Origin: Nitrospirota bacterium
GTDB taxonomy: Bacteria > Nitrospirota > Thermodesulfovibrionia > Thermodesulfovibrionales > Dissulfurispiraceae
Direction of reading: 5' to 3'
NCBI GenBank assembly: GCA_004321915.1
Contig: SCQE01000068.1
Span: 1-64,000 of the forward strand
Length of the DNA stretch: 64,000 nucleotides
The notes below the pieces were generated by a model. The model saw nothing but the letters and a program-made list of their open reading frames with translations. It made no database searches and was not told the DNA's origin. Positions 49,621-58,853 of this stretch are shown here, one piece after another (position 1 is the first letter of the stretch; every line of letters starts with the position of its first letter). The position numbers and the translations under genes were made by a program.

Positions 49621-50667
49621 TCAGGTCTTTTTTTTCACAGCCTTGATGCTGAATCCGATAAGGAGGATCATGCCGATTACGATGCCCGAACCGACCATGC
49701 CCGACAAGGATTTGCCGGACTCGACGTTTGGCCAGACCTCGGCTTTTTCCCCTGCCCCGGCGCTTTCCGTTTTTTCTCCGGTTTTTCTGAAACTATAATC
49801 AGGGAGAAAAGAGGTGGCTTCTTGCACCCTTTTCAGCGAATGCGTTATGCCCTGTGGCTGTTCCGGAAGTTCCGGCTTGCCGAAAGTCTTTTCTATGGAC
49901 CATTCAAGGCCGTCCGGGTTTGCAGAAGCAAACCAAGAGAGCGTTCCGCCGGTCAGCAAAGCCGCAACCGATAAGCCGACCAAGACATTTCTAAGCGATA
50001 CTCCGGCGGCAATCGGGCGGGTTGAAAAGGCGCTTTCGATGATCTCAGGCCGCGCAGATTTTATGAAATTTATGACCCCCGCCGTTACAAAACCTTCGAC
50101 TATCCCTATGCCTAGGTGAATAGGCTGCATCAATAAAACGAATGTGTTGAAGGGCAGTTCGCTCCGGCCCGACAGCAACGTCTGAAGGACCACTGAAAAA
50201 GCGCCTAACTGCAGACCGACCACCCCGCTTATCATTGCGGCGGCAGTAATCCGTCCGGACGTGGCCCCTGAACCGGCTAAAGGTTTATAAATCAGCGGAT
50301 AGGCGATGAAGCAGGGGTATATGCCGAGGTTCCAGATATTGCATCCGAGCGCAAGAAGGCCCCCGTCTGCGAAGAAAAGGGCCTGCACCGTAAGGACCGA
50401 GGCCATGACTACAAACGCAGCGTAAGGGCCGAGCACTATAGAAAGTATCATTCCCCCGCCGAGATGTCCGCTCGAACCTGTAGCAGGAATCGTGAAATTG
50501 ATCATCTGCGCTGCGAATATAAAAGCCCCTAGAACACCCATAAGCGGGACCATTTTTTCGTCCATGGTCTCTTTCAGCTTCTTGGAGCAATATGCGATTG
50601 CAGCTAAAGTCCCTGCCCAAAATGTTGCTCCGGCTGCAGGTGAAAGTAAAGCATCCGCCATGTGCAT
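49621..50667 (-). CDS. cbiM: Co/Ni-binding substrate component CbiM fused to a CbiN/PDGLE-like part
   Basis: Substrate-binding membrane component of an ECF-type cobalt/nickel importer, 348 residues. The mature-type N-terminus MHMADALLSP supplies the metal ligand His2; about seven membrane segments and GSSGHLGGGM follow. The C-terminal 100 residues (a PDGLEWSIEKTFG segment and a last membrane helix) match the PDGLE/CbiN-type subunit, so two subunits are fused. The start lies 21 bases after the porin stop. Cobalt versus nickel cannot be decided. Confidence 0.93.
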   Translation of the reverse strand: MHMADALLSPAAGATFWAGTLAAIAYCSKKLKETMDEKMVPLMGVLGAFIFAAQMINFTIPATGSSGHLGGGMILSIVLGPYAAFVVMASVLTVQALFFADGGLLALGCNIWNLGIYPCFIAYPLIYKPLAGSGATSGRITAAAMISGVVGLQLGAFSVVLQTLLSGRSELPFNTFVLLMQPIHLGIGIVEGFVTAGVINFIKSARPEIIESAFSTRPIAAGVSLRNVLVGLSVAALLTGGTLSWFASANPDGLEWSIEKTFGKPELPEQPQGITHSLKRVQEATSFLPDYSFRKTGEKTESAGAGEKAEVWPNVESGKSLSGMVGSGIVIGMILLIGFSIKAVKKKT

Positions 50668-50688
50668 AACTATTCGCCCTTTTGATCC

Positions 50689-52032
50689 TTATTGGAAGCT
50701 TACGCCCATTTTCATAAAGACCTCATCGTTCTTTCCGCCCATAATCAGTTTCTGTGAGGGATGCAGTCTGTAGTTGGTGTGTCTGTATTCCGAGGCCACA
50801 AAAGCTGAAAGGCCTTTTTTCTCGTCTTTATAGAAAGTATATGTCCCGCCTGCGCTGTATCTGTTGTCCACAGACCATGTCCTCGATTTTTCGGCTATTC
50901 CTCCGTCATCGAAGTCCTCGTACCTGACCGCTAATTCAAGCGGGTCTGTAACACTGTAAGCTGCTCCCAAAACCAGTATCCGCTCTTTGAAGCTGTCGCT
51001 GAACAAAGCGCCGGCTGTTGTGTCCCAGTACCTCTCTCTGCTCAATGCCTTCATATACTCCGCCTCGACGGTCAGGCCCTTTATGAAAATGCAGTTGTAT
51101 TTTGCGTTTAAGCCCATGGTAGTATTGCGCTTGCTGTGGCCCGGCTCCGATATGTAAGAGGCTCCGAGTGACAGGCGGTCTTTGAACGGGCTAAACTGTG
51201 CGGCCAGAATGTACGAGTTGACCTCATTGGTCTGCTGTGCAACAGGCATGACACTTCCGGTGGATGCCCTTCTGATGTTATTGTTTGCGTTTGTTTCGTC
51301 AAAAAGCCTTGACTGAAATAGATGCGTCTGGTGCTCCTCCCCCTTGTAAGCCGTAGCGGACAAATCCAGATCCAGAGGCCCGGTAACGCCTACGGTCAAG
51401 CCGACCTTTTTGGTCTCGTAAGCGTCCTGAGTCATGGGGTCGGTCACAAGATGGTTGTAAAACGCGCCGAAGGGCTGCGTGCGCTTGCCCACAACCGCAT
51501 AAAGCGGAAAGCCCTCTTTCTTTGCGGTGATTATGGCCTGATCGACTTTAGTGTCTTCGTTGTTGTTCGCGTTATTGACGCTGTCGCCTATCCACTCCGA
51601 GTTGAGCGTTATATTTGTGGTGAGCCATTCGTTAATGCCGGCCTGCAGGCCTATTTCGGTCTTTCTCAGATAGAGGTCAGAGGTTGAATCGTAGCCTGTA
51701 TTCCCGAACGCCATGTTCCTGTGCCTTCTCCACCTGTATTCGCCTTGGACCGTGCCCGAGAATTTTAGGCGTTTGGCCCATTCGGCCGCGTCGGATTCTT
51801 TCTTCTTCTCGACCTCGGCAATGACCTCTTTTTTAATCTCTTCTTTCATCTTTGCGCTCTCTTCGCCTTTTGCGGTCTCTTTGAGCTCTTTTTTCAGCTC
51901 CTGATATTCCGCCTCGGTTATAACGCCTTTCTTGATGAGCAGTTTGAGTATAAGGTCCGCCTCGCCGGCGAAAGAGAGTGAGGCCGCAAACAAAAAGGCG
52001 GCTGCCGTAAGGATCGATAAATATTTTTTCAT
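50689..52032 (-). CDS. LbtU-family outer-membrane porin, first gene of the Co/Ni operon
   Basis: A 447-residue outer-membrane protein. Signal peptide 1-22 (SLSFA), an N-terminal helical, coiled-coil part (25-85), then a beta barrel ending in MKMGVSFQ. The LbtU family includes a siderophore importer of Legionella; here its place directly before cbiM, with a shared leader, suggests it admits the metal or a metal chelate through the outer membrane. That is inference. GGGGGC precedes the ATG. Confidence 0.82.
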   Translation of the reverse strand: MKKYLSILTAAAFLFAASLSFAGEADLILKLLIKKGVITEAEYQELKKELKETAKGEESAKMKEEIKKEVIAEVEKKKESDAAEWAKRLKFSGTVQGEYRWRRHRNMAFGNTGYDSTSDLYLRKTEIGLQAGINEWLTTNITLNSEWIGDSVNNANNNEDTKVDQAIITAKKEGFPLYAVVGKRTQPFGAFYNHLVTDPMTQDAYETKKVGLTVGVTGPLDLDLSATAYKGEEHQTHLFQSRLFDETNANNNIRRASTGSVMPVAQQTNEVNSYILAAQFSPFKDRLSLGASYISEPGHSKRNTTMGLNAKYNCIFIKGLTVEAEYMKALSRERYWDTTAGALFSDSFKERILVLGAAYSVTDPLELAVRYEDFDDGGIAEKSRTWSVDNRYSAGGTYTFYKDEKKGLSAFVASEYRHTNYRLHPSQKLIMGGKNDEVFMKMGVSFQ

Positions 52033-52043
52033 TATGCCCCCTG

Positions 52044-52097
52044 AAATAAAAATGCCACGAACGCTTGGGGACCTTCAGATCCGCTCGCCTTCGTGGC
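52044..52097 (-). promoter_or_regulatory. Structured 5' leader of the Co/Ni import operon (possible riboswitch or attenuator)
   Basis: On the minus strand an eight-base-pair stem (GCCACGAA with TTCGTGGC, 52054-52097) encloses an internal loop (GGCGAGC opposite CCAAGCG) and an inner stem GGATC-TGAA-GGTCC. A U-rich stretch follows (ATTTTTATTT, 52044-52053), then the porin ribosome-binding site. Only about 70 bases lie between transcription start and the ATG. It is too short for a cobalamin riboswitch and does not match the NiCo (czcD) fold that I know. Confidence 0.55.
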
Positions 52098-52107
52098 TTG
52101 ACTGAAA

Positions 52108-52136
52108 ATTTATCAAATAGGGTCTTGCTTTGTCAA
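52108..52136 (-). promoter_or_regulatory. Promoter of the porin-cbiMQO operon
   Basis: On the minus strand, TTGACA (52131-52136), a 17-base spacer and ATAAAT (52108-52113). Transcription would begin near 52101, directly at the leader hairpin. Confidence 0.7.
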
Positions 52137-52173
52137 GGGACCGGCAAAAACGATTACATGACCCGGACAGTCG

Positions 52174-52755
52174 CTATATTGATTGCTCGTTAAACAAGAT
52201 ACTGTAAGAAGATATTCCTTTTGAAAAAGTCCTGTTTCTCGGCAACCCATAATCGGATTTGCTGCGATACTCTCTATCATATTTATACACCGGCTGAAGC
52301 TCGAGATAATGAGGCCCGCCTTCTTTTACGGTTAGGCTAAACTCTTTTGAATACTCGTCTTCAGGGAGTCCGATAAAGAATTTATGCGTACCGGCTGAAA
52401 GTATTATCCTTTTATAAAGCTTATATTTTATACCGTCACCCGCTTCAGGATTATTTGATTTGTAGCCATCGGCATACTTCGGAAGGTTATCCTGCATCCC
52501 CTGAGACTTCCATGTTACTGCTTGACCGTCAATGTTAATCACAAACGGATATTCCGGCCGCAACCCTTCTTTTTTAATAGAAGCTTTGATTATCAATATC
52601 GCCTGTCCTTTTTGCACTTGCCCTTCTTCGGCAAATACGTTTGTCTTGGCGCTTTTCGCTTTTTCTAAAATCTGACCCTTGCCTGACATGTCAAAACCAT
52701 AGCTAAGTGTTACGCAAAGAACTACCGCCATAAAAGCAACGCCGATTCGTTTCAT
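52174..52755 (-). CDS. Secreted protein of unknown function, metal-efflux operon
   Basis: A 193-residue predicted periplasmic protein with a signal peptide (1-20, ending SYGF). The rest is beta-rich with a few aromatic pairs (YKYDREYRSKSDYG). The start at 52755 has GGAGGG ahead of it. It is the last gene behind the PII-like and RND genes, 53 bases downstream of the former. No family recognised. Confidence 0.65.
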   Translation of the reverse strand: MKRIGVAFMAVVLCVTLSYGFDMSGKGQILEKAKSAKTNVFAEEGQVQKGQAILIIKASIKKEGLRPEYPFVINIDGQAVTWKSQGMQDNLPKYADGYKSNNPEAGDGIKYKLYKRIILSAGTHKFFIGLPEDEYSKEFSLTVKEGGPHYLELQPVYKYDREYRSKSDYGLPRNRTFSKGISSYSILFNEQSI

Positions 52756-52808
52756 TTTGTCCCTCCATATCTGTTGTATTGTATTGCCGTTTATTTTCAT
52801 AATGGATT

Positions 52809-53138
52809 TTAAGCGTTAATCGCTCCCTTTCCTATTTTGATCGCCTGCTGCACATTAAGGACATATATTTTGCCGTCGCCCCTAATGCCTGTATAAGCGA
52901 CCTCATTAACAATCGAAATAAGCTTATCGGCGAGGTCGTCATTGCAGAATATTTCTATTCGTGCATAAGGCGCAAAATCCAATAGACTGTCTATTTTGCA
53001 GGCATGTTCCTGTCCCTCTCTTCTGCCAAACCCCTTTACTTCAGAAACGCTGATACCCCTTAGCCCTTCAACTTTTTGAAGGGCCAAGGTGACATCCGAC
53101 AACTTGTGAGGCTTGATGTAGGCTATGATTTCTTTCAT
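52809..53138 (-). CDS. PII-like regulator (GlnB/GlnK fold) in a metal-efflux operon
   Basis: A 109-residue PII-family trimeric signalling protein. Typical strands KEIIAYIKPHKLSDVTLAL, RGISVSEVKGFGR and GDGKIYVLNVQQAIKIG are present. The T-loop region (EGQEHACKIDSLLDFAPYA) is short and lacks the uridylylated Tyr of GlnB, so it is not a nitrogen PII but a relative found beside heavy-metal RND pumps. It lies 11 bases after the RND gene. Confidence 0.88.
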   Translation of the reverse strand: MKEIIAYIKPHKLSDVTLALQKVEGLRGISVSEVKGFGRREGQEHACKIDSLLDFAPYARIEIFCNDDLADKLISIVNEVAYTGIRGDGKIYVLNVQQAIKIGKGAINA

Positions 53139-53149
53139 CTGTTCTCCTC

Positions 53150-56100
53150 CTATTTCATAACGGTTTCTTCTTCGGGATTTATAGCAAACCAGCGGTATAA
53201 TGACGGTATAACTAAAAGCGTAAGGGCTGTTGATGTAACAAGCCCCCCAATCACTACCGTTGCAAGAGGACGCTGGACCTCACTGCCTGTGCCGCCTGAC
53301 AACACCATAGGAATCAGTCCAAGCGCAGCCGCCAGCGCAGTCATAAGCACAGGCCGCAGCCTCATGCAAGCGCCCTGAATACAGGTTTCATCCATAGGCA
53401 TTCCTTTCCTTAAAAGTTGATTCAGGTATGTAACAAGGACCATGCCGTTTGCAAGGGCGATACCGAAGAGGGCTATAAAGCCTACCGATGCGGGCACAGA
53501 AAGGTTCTGCTGCGTAATCCATAAGCCCACCACGCCCCCTACGAGGGCAAGGGGAATGTTGAGCAATATCAGAAACGAGTTCTTCATCGAATTGAACGAC
53601 GAGTATAGCAGCAGAAAGACGATCAGCAGCGTAACTGGGATTACAAGGGTCAAACGCTTATTGGCCTCTTTCTGCAACTCGAACTGTCCGCCCCAACTCA
53701 TGAGGTATCCGGGAGGAAGTTTGACTTTGGCATCTATCGCCTTCTGCGCATCCTTAACAAAAGAACCTATGTCACGGTTCCGTACATTGCACTGAACGGT
53801 TATGAATCGTTGGTTATGTTCGCGTGTAACCTGTCTCGGTCCGATGAGCTCTTCAATCTTTGCCAGTTCGGACAGAGGGACCCTTGGGCCTCCGGGCGCA
53901 GGAACAAGAATATTGCCGATAACCTCCGCGCTGACTCTTGCCTCAGGTGCGTATCGGACAAAGATATCAAAGCGCTTTATGCCTTCAAAAACCTGCCCCG
54001 CTTTGTCACCCCCGACAGCGGTACGAATGATCTCCTGAACATCCTCGACATTTATCCCATACCGTGAGATAGCCTGACGGTTTATTGTAATGCGGAGCTG
54101 AGGCGTTCCTGACACTTGGTCCTTCTGCACATCGGCAGCGCCCGGCACCTTCCGTATAACCTCTTCGATGGCTTCAGCCTGCTCCTTAAGCTCCTCCATG
54201 TCCGGGCCGAATATCTTTATTGCGAGGTCAGCTTTAATACCGGTAAGAAGTTCGTCAACCGCCGCCGCAATCGGCTGAGTGAAGTTGAACTGGACACCCG
54301 GAAAGTTTTCGAACTCCTCGCCCATCTTAAAATACAACTCTTCAAGACTCTTGGCGGATGTCCATTGATTTTTCGGCTTAAGCTCCACAAAGGCCTCGGC
54401 GCTGTTGACAGGGTCTGCATGTGCTCCTACTTCTCCCCTGCCGACCCTTGTAACAACTCTTTTTACCTCCGGGAATTTTGACATAAGTCTTTTCTCAAAT
54501 CTGAGCATAGTATCTCTCGACTCTTCGATTGATATTGAAGGGGCCATTGTTGCTCGTACTAGAAGGTCTCCCTCGTTCAGCCTCGGCACAAATTCCGAGC
54601 CGAGCAGCATGTATAATAGACAGCCAATAACAAGAAGGCTTGCAGAGAGAATGACCGCTGATTTAGGGTTCCGAACAAAATACGACACAGCGGGTTTGTA
54701 ATGCTTTAGGAGCCGGCGCAGAACAAACACCTCTTTGTGCTCCCCGGAGGTTGTCGGCTTTTTCATAATAAGGCTTGCCAGCACAGGCACAAAAAGCACA
54801 GCAAAGATCAGAGAGCCTAACATCGCATAGGACATTGTTTGCGCAAGGGGTTTGAATGTTTTCCCTTCAACTCCCTGCAGCGTAAAGAGAGGCAAAAATA
54901 CTATTACGATTATTAACAGGGAAAACAGTATCGGTCTTGCCACTTCAATGCAGGACCGGGCCACAATATGCATCGTTGGCTCGTTAGGATCTGCATCCCT
55001 CAGATGGCTGTCTATATTTTCGACCATGACAACAGCTCCGTCAACCAACAACCCGAGTGCAATGGCAAGTCCGCCAAGAGACATAAGGTTTGCCGAGATG
55101 TTGAAATACCACATAAGCAGAAATGCAAAAGCCAGAGAAAACGGGATTGCGGCAAGTACGACAACGCTGGGTCTCAGACCTCCGAGCATGACCAGCTGGA
55201 TAATGACTATAAGGATACCCGCCTCGATAAGCGCCGTGGTAACTGTCTGAATGCATTTCTTCACAAGAGTTGCCTGATCATAATACGCAACGACTTTTAC
55301 GCCTTGAGGAAGCACCTTGTTGATCTCTGCCATTTTTGCTTTCACATCGGCGATGACCGTAGAGGTATTTGTCCCGATAAGTTTAAGCACCATACCGACG
55401 ACAGCCTCTCCTTTACCGTTCATTGTGGCAAGTCCTCGACGGATTTCGCCGCCTATAACAATTTTCGCAACGTGGCTGAGGAATACAGGAGTTCCCTTTT
55501 TGGATTTCAGGACGATAGCCTCAAGATCGCTTATCTTCTCCGCAAGCCCTACCGAGCGGACAATGTATTCTTCTGCGTTTTTGACTATGAACTGAGCGCC
55601 TACATTAGAGTTGTTGGCCTTAATTGCCGCTATCACTTCTTTGAGAGAGATATCATATCTAAGAAGGTCCTGCGGCCGCACCTGAACATGGAACTGTTTG
55701 ACTTCGCCTCCAAGCGAAAGAACTTCTGTCACGCCCGAGACTGTCTGGAGGTTAAACTTTATAAGCCAATCCTGAATCTCTCTCATCTCTTCCGGAGATC
55801 TCTTGCCTGTTTCGTCTTCCAAAACATAGAAGAGTATCTGTCCGAGCCCTGTGGAAATCGGCCCCATTTCCGGCTTGCCGAACCCCTCGGGTATTTCTTC
55901 ACGCGCGTGCTGCAGCCGTTCGTTTACGAGCTGCCGTGCAAAGTATGTATCCGTTCCATCCTTGAAGTAAATATTAACGACCGACAAGCCGAAATTCGAT
56001 ACCGACCTGATTTCTTTAAGCTCGGGGAGCCCTGCCATTGCAGCCTCAACAGGATAGGTGACATACTTTTCGACCTCTTCAGGCGCAAGTCCTTCTGTCT

Positions 56101-56251
56101 CTGTAAAGACCTGAACCAGATTCGGCGTTACATCAGGGAAAGCGTCAACGGGAAGCTTGATATAACTGTAATAACCGGCTGCAAGGATTAGTATGCCGAG
56201 CACCCCCATAAGCAAACGGTTCTGTAGAACAAAGTGTATAATTTTCTGCAT
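53150..56251 (-). CDS. Heavy-metal efflux RND pump (CzcA/CusA family)
   Basis: Inner-membrane proton-driven pump, 1033 residues with 12 membrane segments and two large periplasmic loops. The HME-RND signature in TM4 reads LGLLVDGAVVMVEN; the N-terminus QNRLLMGVLGILILAAG and C-terminal TSTALTLLVIPSLYRWF are family-typical. It exports a metal cation with the CusB-type and TolC-type partners encoded upstream. Which metal (Zn, Co, Ni, Cd, Cu, Ag) cannot be assigned from the motif alone. Confidence 0.93.
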   Translation of the reverse strand: MQKIIHFVLQNRLLMGVLGILILAAGYYSYIKLPVDAFPDVTPNLVQVFTETEGLAPEEVEKYVTYPVEAAMAGLPELKEIRSVSNFGLSVVNIYFKDGTDTYFARQLVNERLQHAREEIPEGFGKPEMGPISTGLGQILFYVLEDETGKRSPEEMREIQDWLIKFNLQTVSGVTEVLSLGGEVKQFHVQVRPQDLLRYDISLKEVIAAIKANNSNVGAQFIVKNAEEYIVRSVGLAEKISDLEAIVLKSKKGTPVFLSHVAKIVIGGEIRRGLATMNGKGEAVVGMVLKLIGTNTSTVIADVKAKMAEINKVLPQGVKVVAYYDQATLVKKCIQTVTTALIEAGILIVIIQLVMLGGLRPSVVVLAAIPFSLAFAFLLMWYFNISANLMSLGGLAIALGLLVDGAVVMVENIDSHLRDADPNEPTMHIVARSCIEVARPILFSLLIIVIVFLPLFTLQGVEGKTFKPLAQTMSYAMLGSLIFAVLFVPVLASLIMKKPTTSGEHKEVFVLRRLLKHYKPAVSYFVRNPKSAVILSASLLVIGCLLYMLLGSEFVPRLNEGDLLVRATMAPSISIEESRDTMLRFEKRLMSKFPEVKRVVTRVGRGEVGAHADPVNSAEAFVELKPKNQWTSAKSLEELYFKMGEEFENFPGVQFNFTQPIAAAVDELLTGIKADLAIKIFGPDMEELKEQAEAIEEVIRKVPGAADVQKDQVSGTPQLRITINRQAISRYGINVEDVQEIIRTAVGGDKAGQVFEGIKRFDIFVRYAPEARVSAEVIGNILVPAPGGPRVPLSELAKIEELIGPRQVTREHNQRFITVQCNVRNRDIGSFVKDAQKAIDAKVKLPPGYLMSWGGQFELQKEANKRLTLVIPVTLLIVFLLLYSSFNSMKNSFLILLNIPLALVGGVVGLWITQQNLSVPASVGFIALFGIALANGMVLVTYLNQLLRKGMPMDETCIQGACMRLRPVLMTALAAALGLIPMVLSGGTGSEVQRPLATVVIGGLVTSTALTLLVIPSLYRWFAINPEEETVMK

Positions 56252-56266
56252 GTCCTGACCTCCCGT

Positions 56267-57487
56267 TTAGTGGTTGCTATGTCCGTCGCCGAATGCGCCC
56301 TTGGACATTTGGGCTTTGAGCGTAAAGCCGCCCTTGGCAACATATTTCTGCCCATTCGCTAAACCCGAAATAACTTCAACATGGGTATCGCTGCTTCTGC
56401 CGAGCGTCACAACCTGCGGTTTAAATCCTTCTTCCGTCTGCACAAAGACTTCAGATTTGCCGCCTTCTGATGTGATTGCTGTTTTGGGTATGAGCACCGG
56501 TACAGACACCTCAGCAACCGCAAGTTTAGCCGTCACAAAAAGTCCCGGTCTAAGAAGGTCTTTAGCATTCGGCAATACAACCCGCGCAATTGCGGTCCTT
56601 GTCTCCTGTCCCGTCACCGGAGATATATAAGAGATTGAACCTTTTGCATCCGGGATTCCACTGCCTGCTGAAATAATCACATGCTGTCCTTTTTTTACAT
56701 GAAGCATATCTTTTTGATAAACGCTTATATTCACCCATACAGAACTCATGTCCGCTATTACGAAAGCTGCGGTATCGTCCTTCAGCGCTGCACCCAAGGA
56801 AATATGTTTTTCTATTAGTGTGCCGCTGAAAGGAGCTTTCATTTCATAGCGGGTAAAGCTCATATTGGACTGCGTGGGCAAAGCTGACAGATCCTGAGCG
56901 GTAAAACCAAGGGCGTAAAGCTTTTGCTCCGAAGATCTCAACTCGATCTGGGCTTCGGCAAATGCCTTTCCGGCATCGAGGTAATCGAGTTCCGGAGAGA
57001 TTTTCTTTTTATAAAGCGTCTCCTCCCGCTTCAGGTTGGTTTGCGCTATCTCCATTCGCTTTAGGGCAGTAAGGTATGCGGCTTTTGAATCGGACATCTC
57101 TTTGCTGTCAAGAACCGCGAGAACGTCGCCGGCCCTAACTTGATCGCCAAGGTTTTTCGATACCGTTCTGACAACACCCGACACTCGGGGGACAATACTC
57201 ACTAACCTGTCCGCATTCGGGGTTATCTCTCCGGGCAGCTCTATCTGTACAGCCATTCTTCCCTGTCCGGCTTCTTTAATCTCTATGCCGAATTCTTTTA
57301 TATCATCGGCATGCAGTTTGACTATCTTCTCGTCATCGTGGCGCTCCTTGTCTTCCTTGTGATTCTCTTTAGATGCTTTTTCAGGCGAATGCGCCTCTTT
57401 CTTTGCTCCTGTGGCCGAATATCTAAAGCCTATGCCGGCCATAATAGCGGCCGCTATTATAAGGACAGCGATGTATTTGATTTTCAT
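56267..57487 (-). CDS. Membrane fusion protein of the heavy-metal RND pump
   Basis: A 406-residue periplasmic adaptor (CzcB/CusB type). Signal anchor 1-22, a His/Glu/Asp-rich stretch (about 32-56, KENHKEDKERHDDEKIV) that may bind metal, then barrel-sandwich (RVSGVVRTVSKNLGDQVRAGDVLAVLDS), alpha-hairpin and beta-barrel domains. The last residues include DGHSNH. It lies 15 bases before the RND gene and 20 after the TolC-type gene. Confidence 0.92.
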   Translation of the reverse strand: MKIKYIAVLIIAAAIMAGIGFRYSATGAKKEAHSPEKASKENHKEDKERHDDEKIVKLHADDIKEFGIEIKEAGQGRMAVQIELPGEITPNADRLVSIVPRVSGVVRTVSKNLGDQVRAGDVLAVLDSKEMSDSKAAYLTALKRMEIAQTNLKREETLYKKKISPELDYLDAGKAFAEAQIELRSSEQKLYALGFTAQDLSALPTQSNMSFTRYEMKAPFSGTLIEKHISLGAALKDDTAAFVIADMSSVWVNISVYQKDMLHVKKGQHVIISAGSGIPDAKGSISYISPVTGQETRTAIARVVLPNAKDLLRPGLFVTAKLAVAEVSVPVLIPKTAITSEGGKSEVFVQTEEGFKPQVVTLGRSSDTHVEVISGLANGQKYVAKGGFTLKAQMSKGAFGDGHSNH

Positions 57488-57507
57488 ATCTGTCTTTCCT
57501 CCAATTT

Positions 57508-58770
57508 CTATTGCCCTGACTGATGGATGTTTGGGCCCGCGCCGGTCAGTCTTTCTATGTCGGCAGCGGCCTTGCTGTATGAGACAAGAGACTCGATGTA
57601 CTGTTTTTTAGACTCAAATAAAGTTCTCTGTGCATCGAGAAACTCAAGGTGGCCGAATTTCCCGTATTTATAGCCCTCATGTACAGACTCATATGCCCTC
57701 TGTAGAGAAGGCAGTATTTTGTCTTTTAAAGCAGCAGCCTCCGACATCGCCCCTGACAAAGCCAGATAAGCATCCGCCAGCAATGTCTTAGTTTTTAGAT
57801 GTGCCGCTTCCCGCTCCTTTTTAGCTTTTTCAAGCCTGTTTTCGGCTTCGGCCACTGCGCCGCTGTTCAGATTGAAAAAAGGCAGAGGCACGGACATGCC
57901 AAAAATTAGAGCGGTTTCTTTTCCGTTAAAACGTTTAATCCCTCCACTTATAGATGGGTCGGGTATTCGATTTGCTTTCTCAAGAGACAGAGCAGCTTCT
58001 CGTTGAGCAATTTCCGTATCCCATTTAATTACATCAGGATTTTTGTTCGCAAGCGTTTCGATTTGTTCAAGTGACATATCAGAAGGTCCAACCTTAAGCT
58101 GATAGTCCGCTTTTGAAAAAGGTGTTCCGCTATCACCAAGCGCAAAAGCCAAACGCTTTCGTGCCGCAATAAGTGAGCCTTTAGTGCGCTCAAGTTCAAG
58201 ATTTGCTTTTGCCAGCTCAACCGAGGCTTTGACCTCATCTATCGGGGATGCTTTGCCTGCCTGTACCCGGGCCGATGCCGTGTTAAAAGAGTGTTCGGCA
58301 AGCCGATATAGTTCTTCGGATACTATTAACTTTTCCTGCGCAGCAACAACATCAATGAACATTTTTGTGGTTTCATTTATAACATCAAGTTTCTTTGCTT
58401 CATAATCCCAGCGTGAGATATCGCGGTCAATCGAAGCCGCCCGGACTCTCTTTGTGCGCTTTCCCCCTAACTCTACCTGCTGACTGACCGACCATGAAAA
58501 TTCGGCCTCAACAAAACCTTGACGGTCTCGCGAACCTCCGAAATTGTCCATTCCAAATTCGAGCTGTGGGTTTTGTAATACGCCTGACTGCACAATTTTA
58601 GCTCCCTTTGCTTTGACCTCAAACGAAGCGGCCGCAAGTTCAGGATGCTTTTCGATGGCTATAGTGATTGCCTGCTCAAGCGTTAATTCTTTTGTTTCAG
58701 CGGCAACGGGTGATATGACCATGAGTACGATGAACAAAGCACTCGCAACAGGATAAAAAATTCGACCCAT
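57508..58770 (-). CDS. TolC-family outer-membrane efflux channel
   Basis: A 420-residue outer-membrane factor (CzcC type). Signal peptide 1-24, then two TolC-type repeats (LTLEQAITIAIEKHPELAAA, and the second starting near NPDVIKWDTEIAQREA). It completes the tripartite pump with the MFP and RND genes. AGGAGG ten bases ahead of the ATG fixes the start. Confidence 0.92.
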   Translation of the reverse strand: MGRIFYPVASALFIVLMVISPVAAETKELTLEQAITIAIEKHPELAAASFEVKAKGAKIVQSGVLQNPQLEFGMDNFGGSRDRQGFVEAEFSWSVSQQVELGGKRTKRVRAASIDRDISRWDYEAKKLDVINETTKMFIDVVAAQEKLIVSEELYRLAEHSFNTASARVQAGKASPIDEVKASVELAKANLELERTKGSLIAARKRLAFALGDSGTPFSKADYQLKVGPSDMSLEQIETLANKNPDVIKWDTEIAQREAALSLEKANRIPDPSISGGIKRFNGKETALIFGMSVPLPFFNLNSGAVAEAENRLEKAKKEREAAHLKTKTLLADAYLALSGAMSEAAALKDKILPSLQRAYESVHEGYKYGKFGHLEFLDAQRTLFESKKQYIESLVSYSKAAADIERLTGAGPNIHQSGQ

Positions 58771-58815
58771 AAAATATAAACCTCCTTAGGTGTTCTATCG
58801 AATAAAGACGGAACT

Positions 58816-58840
58816 CCTGCGCCAAATAAAAATGCGCAGG
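58816..58840. promoter_or_regulatory. Hairpin between the leader gene and the efflux channel gene
   Basis: CCTGCGC and GCGCAGG form a seven-base-pair stem with an 11-base loop. It has no U-run for intrinsic termination, so a role in transcript processing or partial attenuation is possible. Confidence 0.4.
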
Positions 58841-58853
58841 AAAAGGAGGATTC

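Noticed and set aside
52033-52173. Cobalamin riboswitch before the porin-cbiMQO operon
   Set aside because: The region is too short and I see no B12-box; only the compact hairpin is present.
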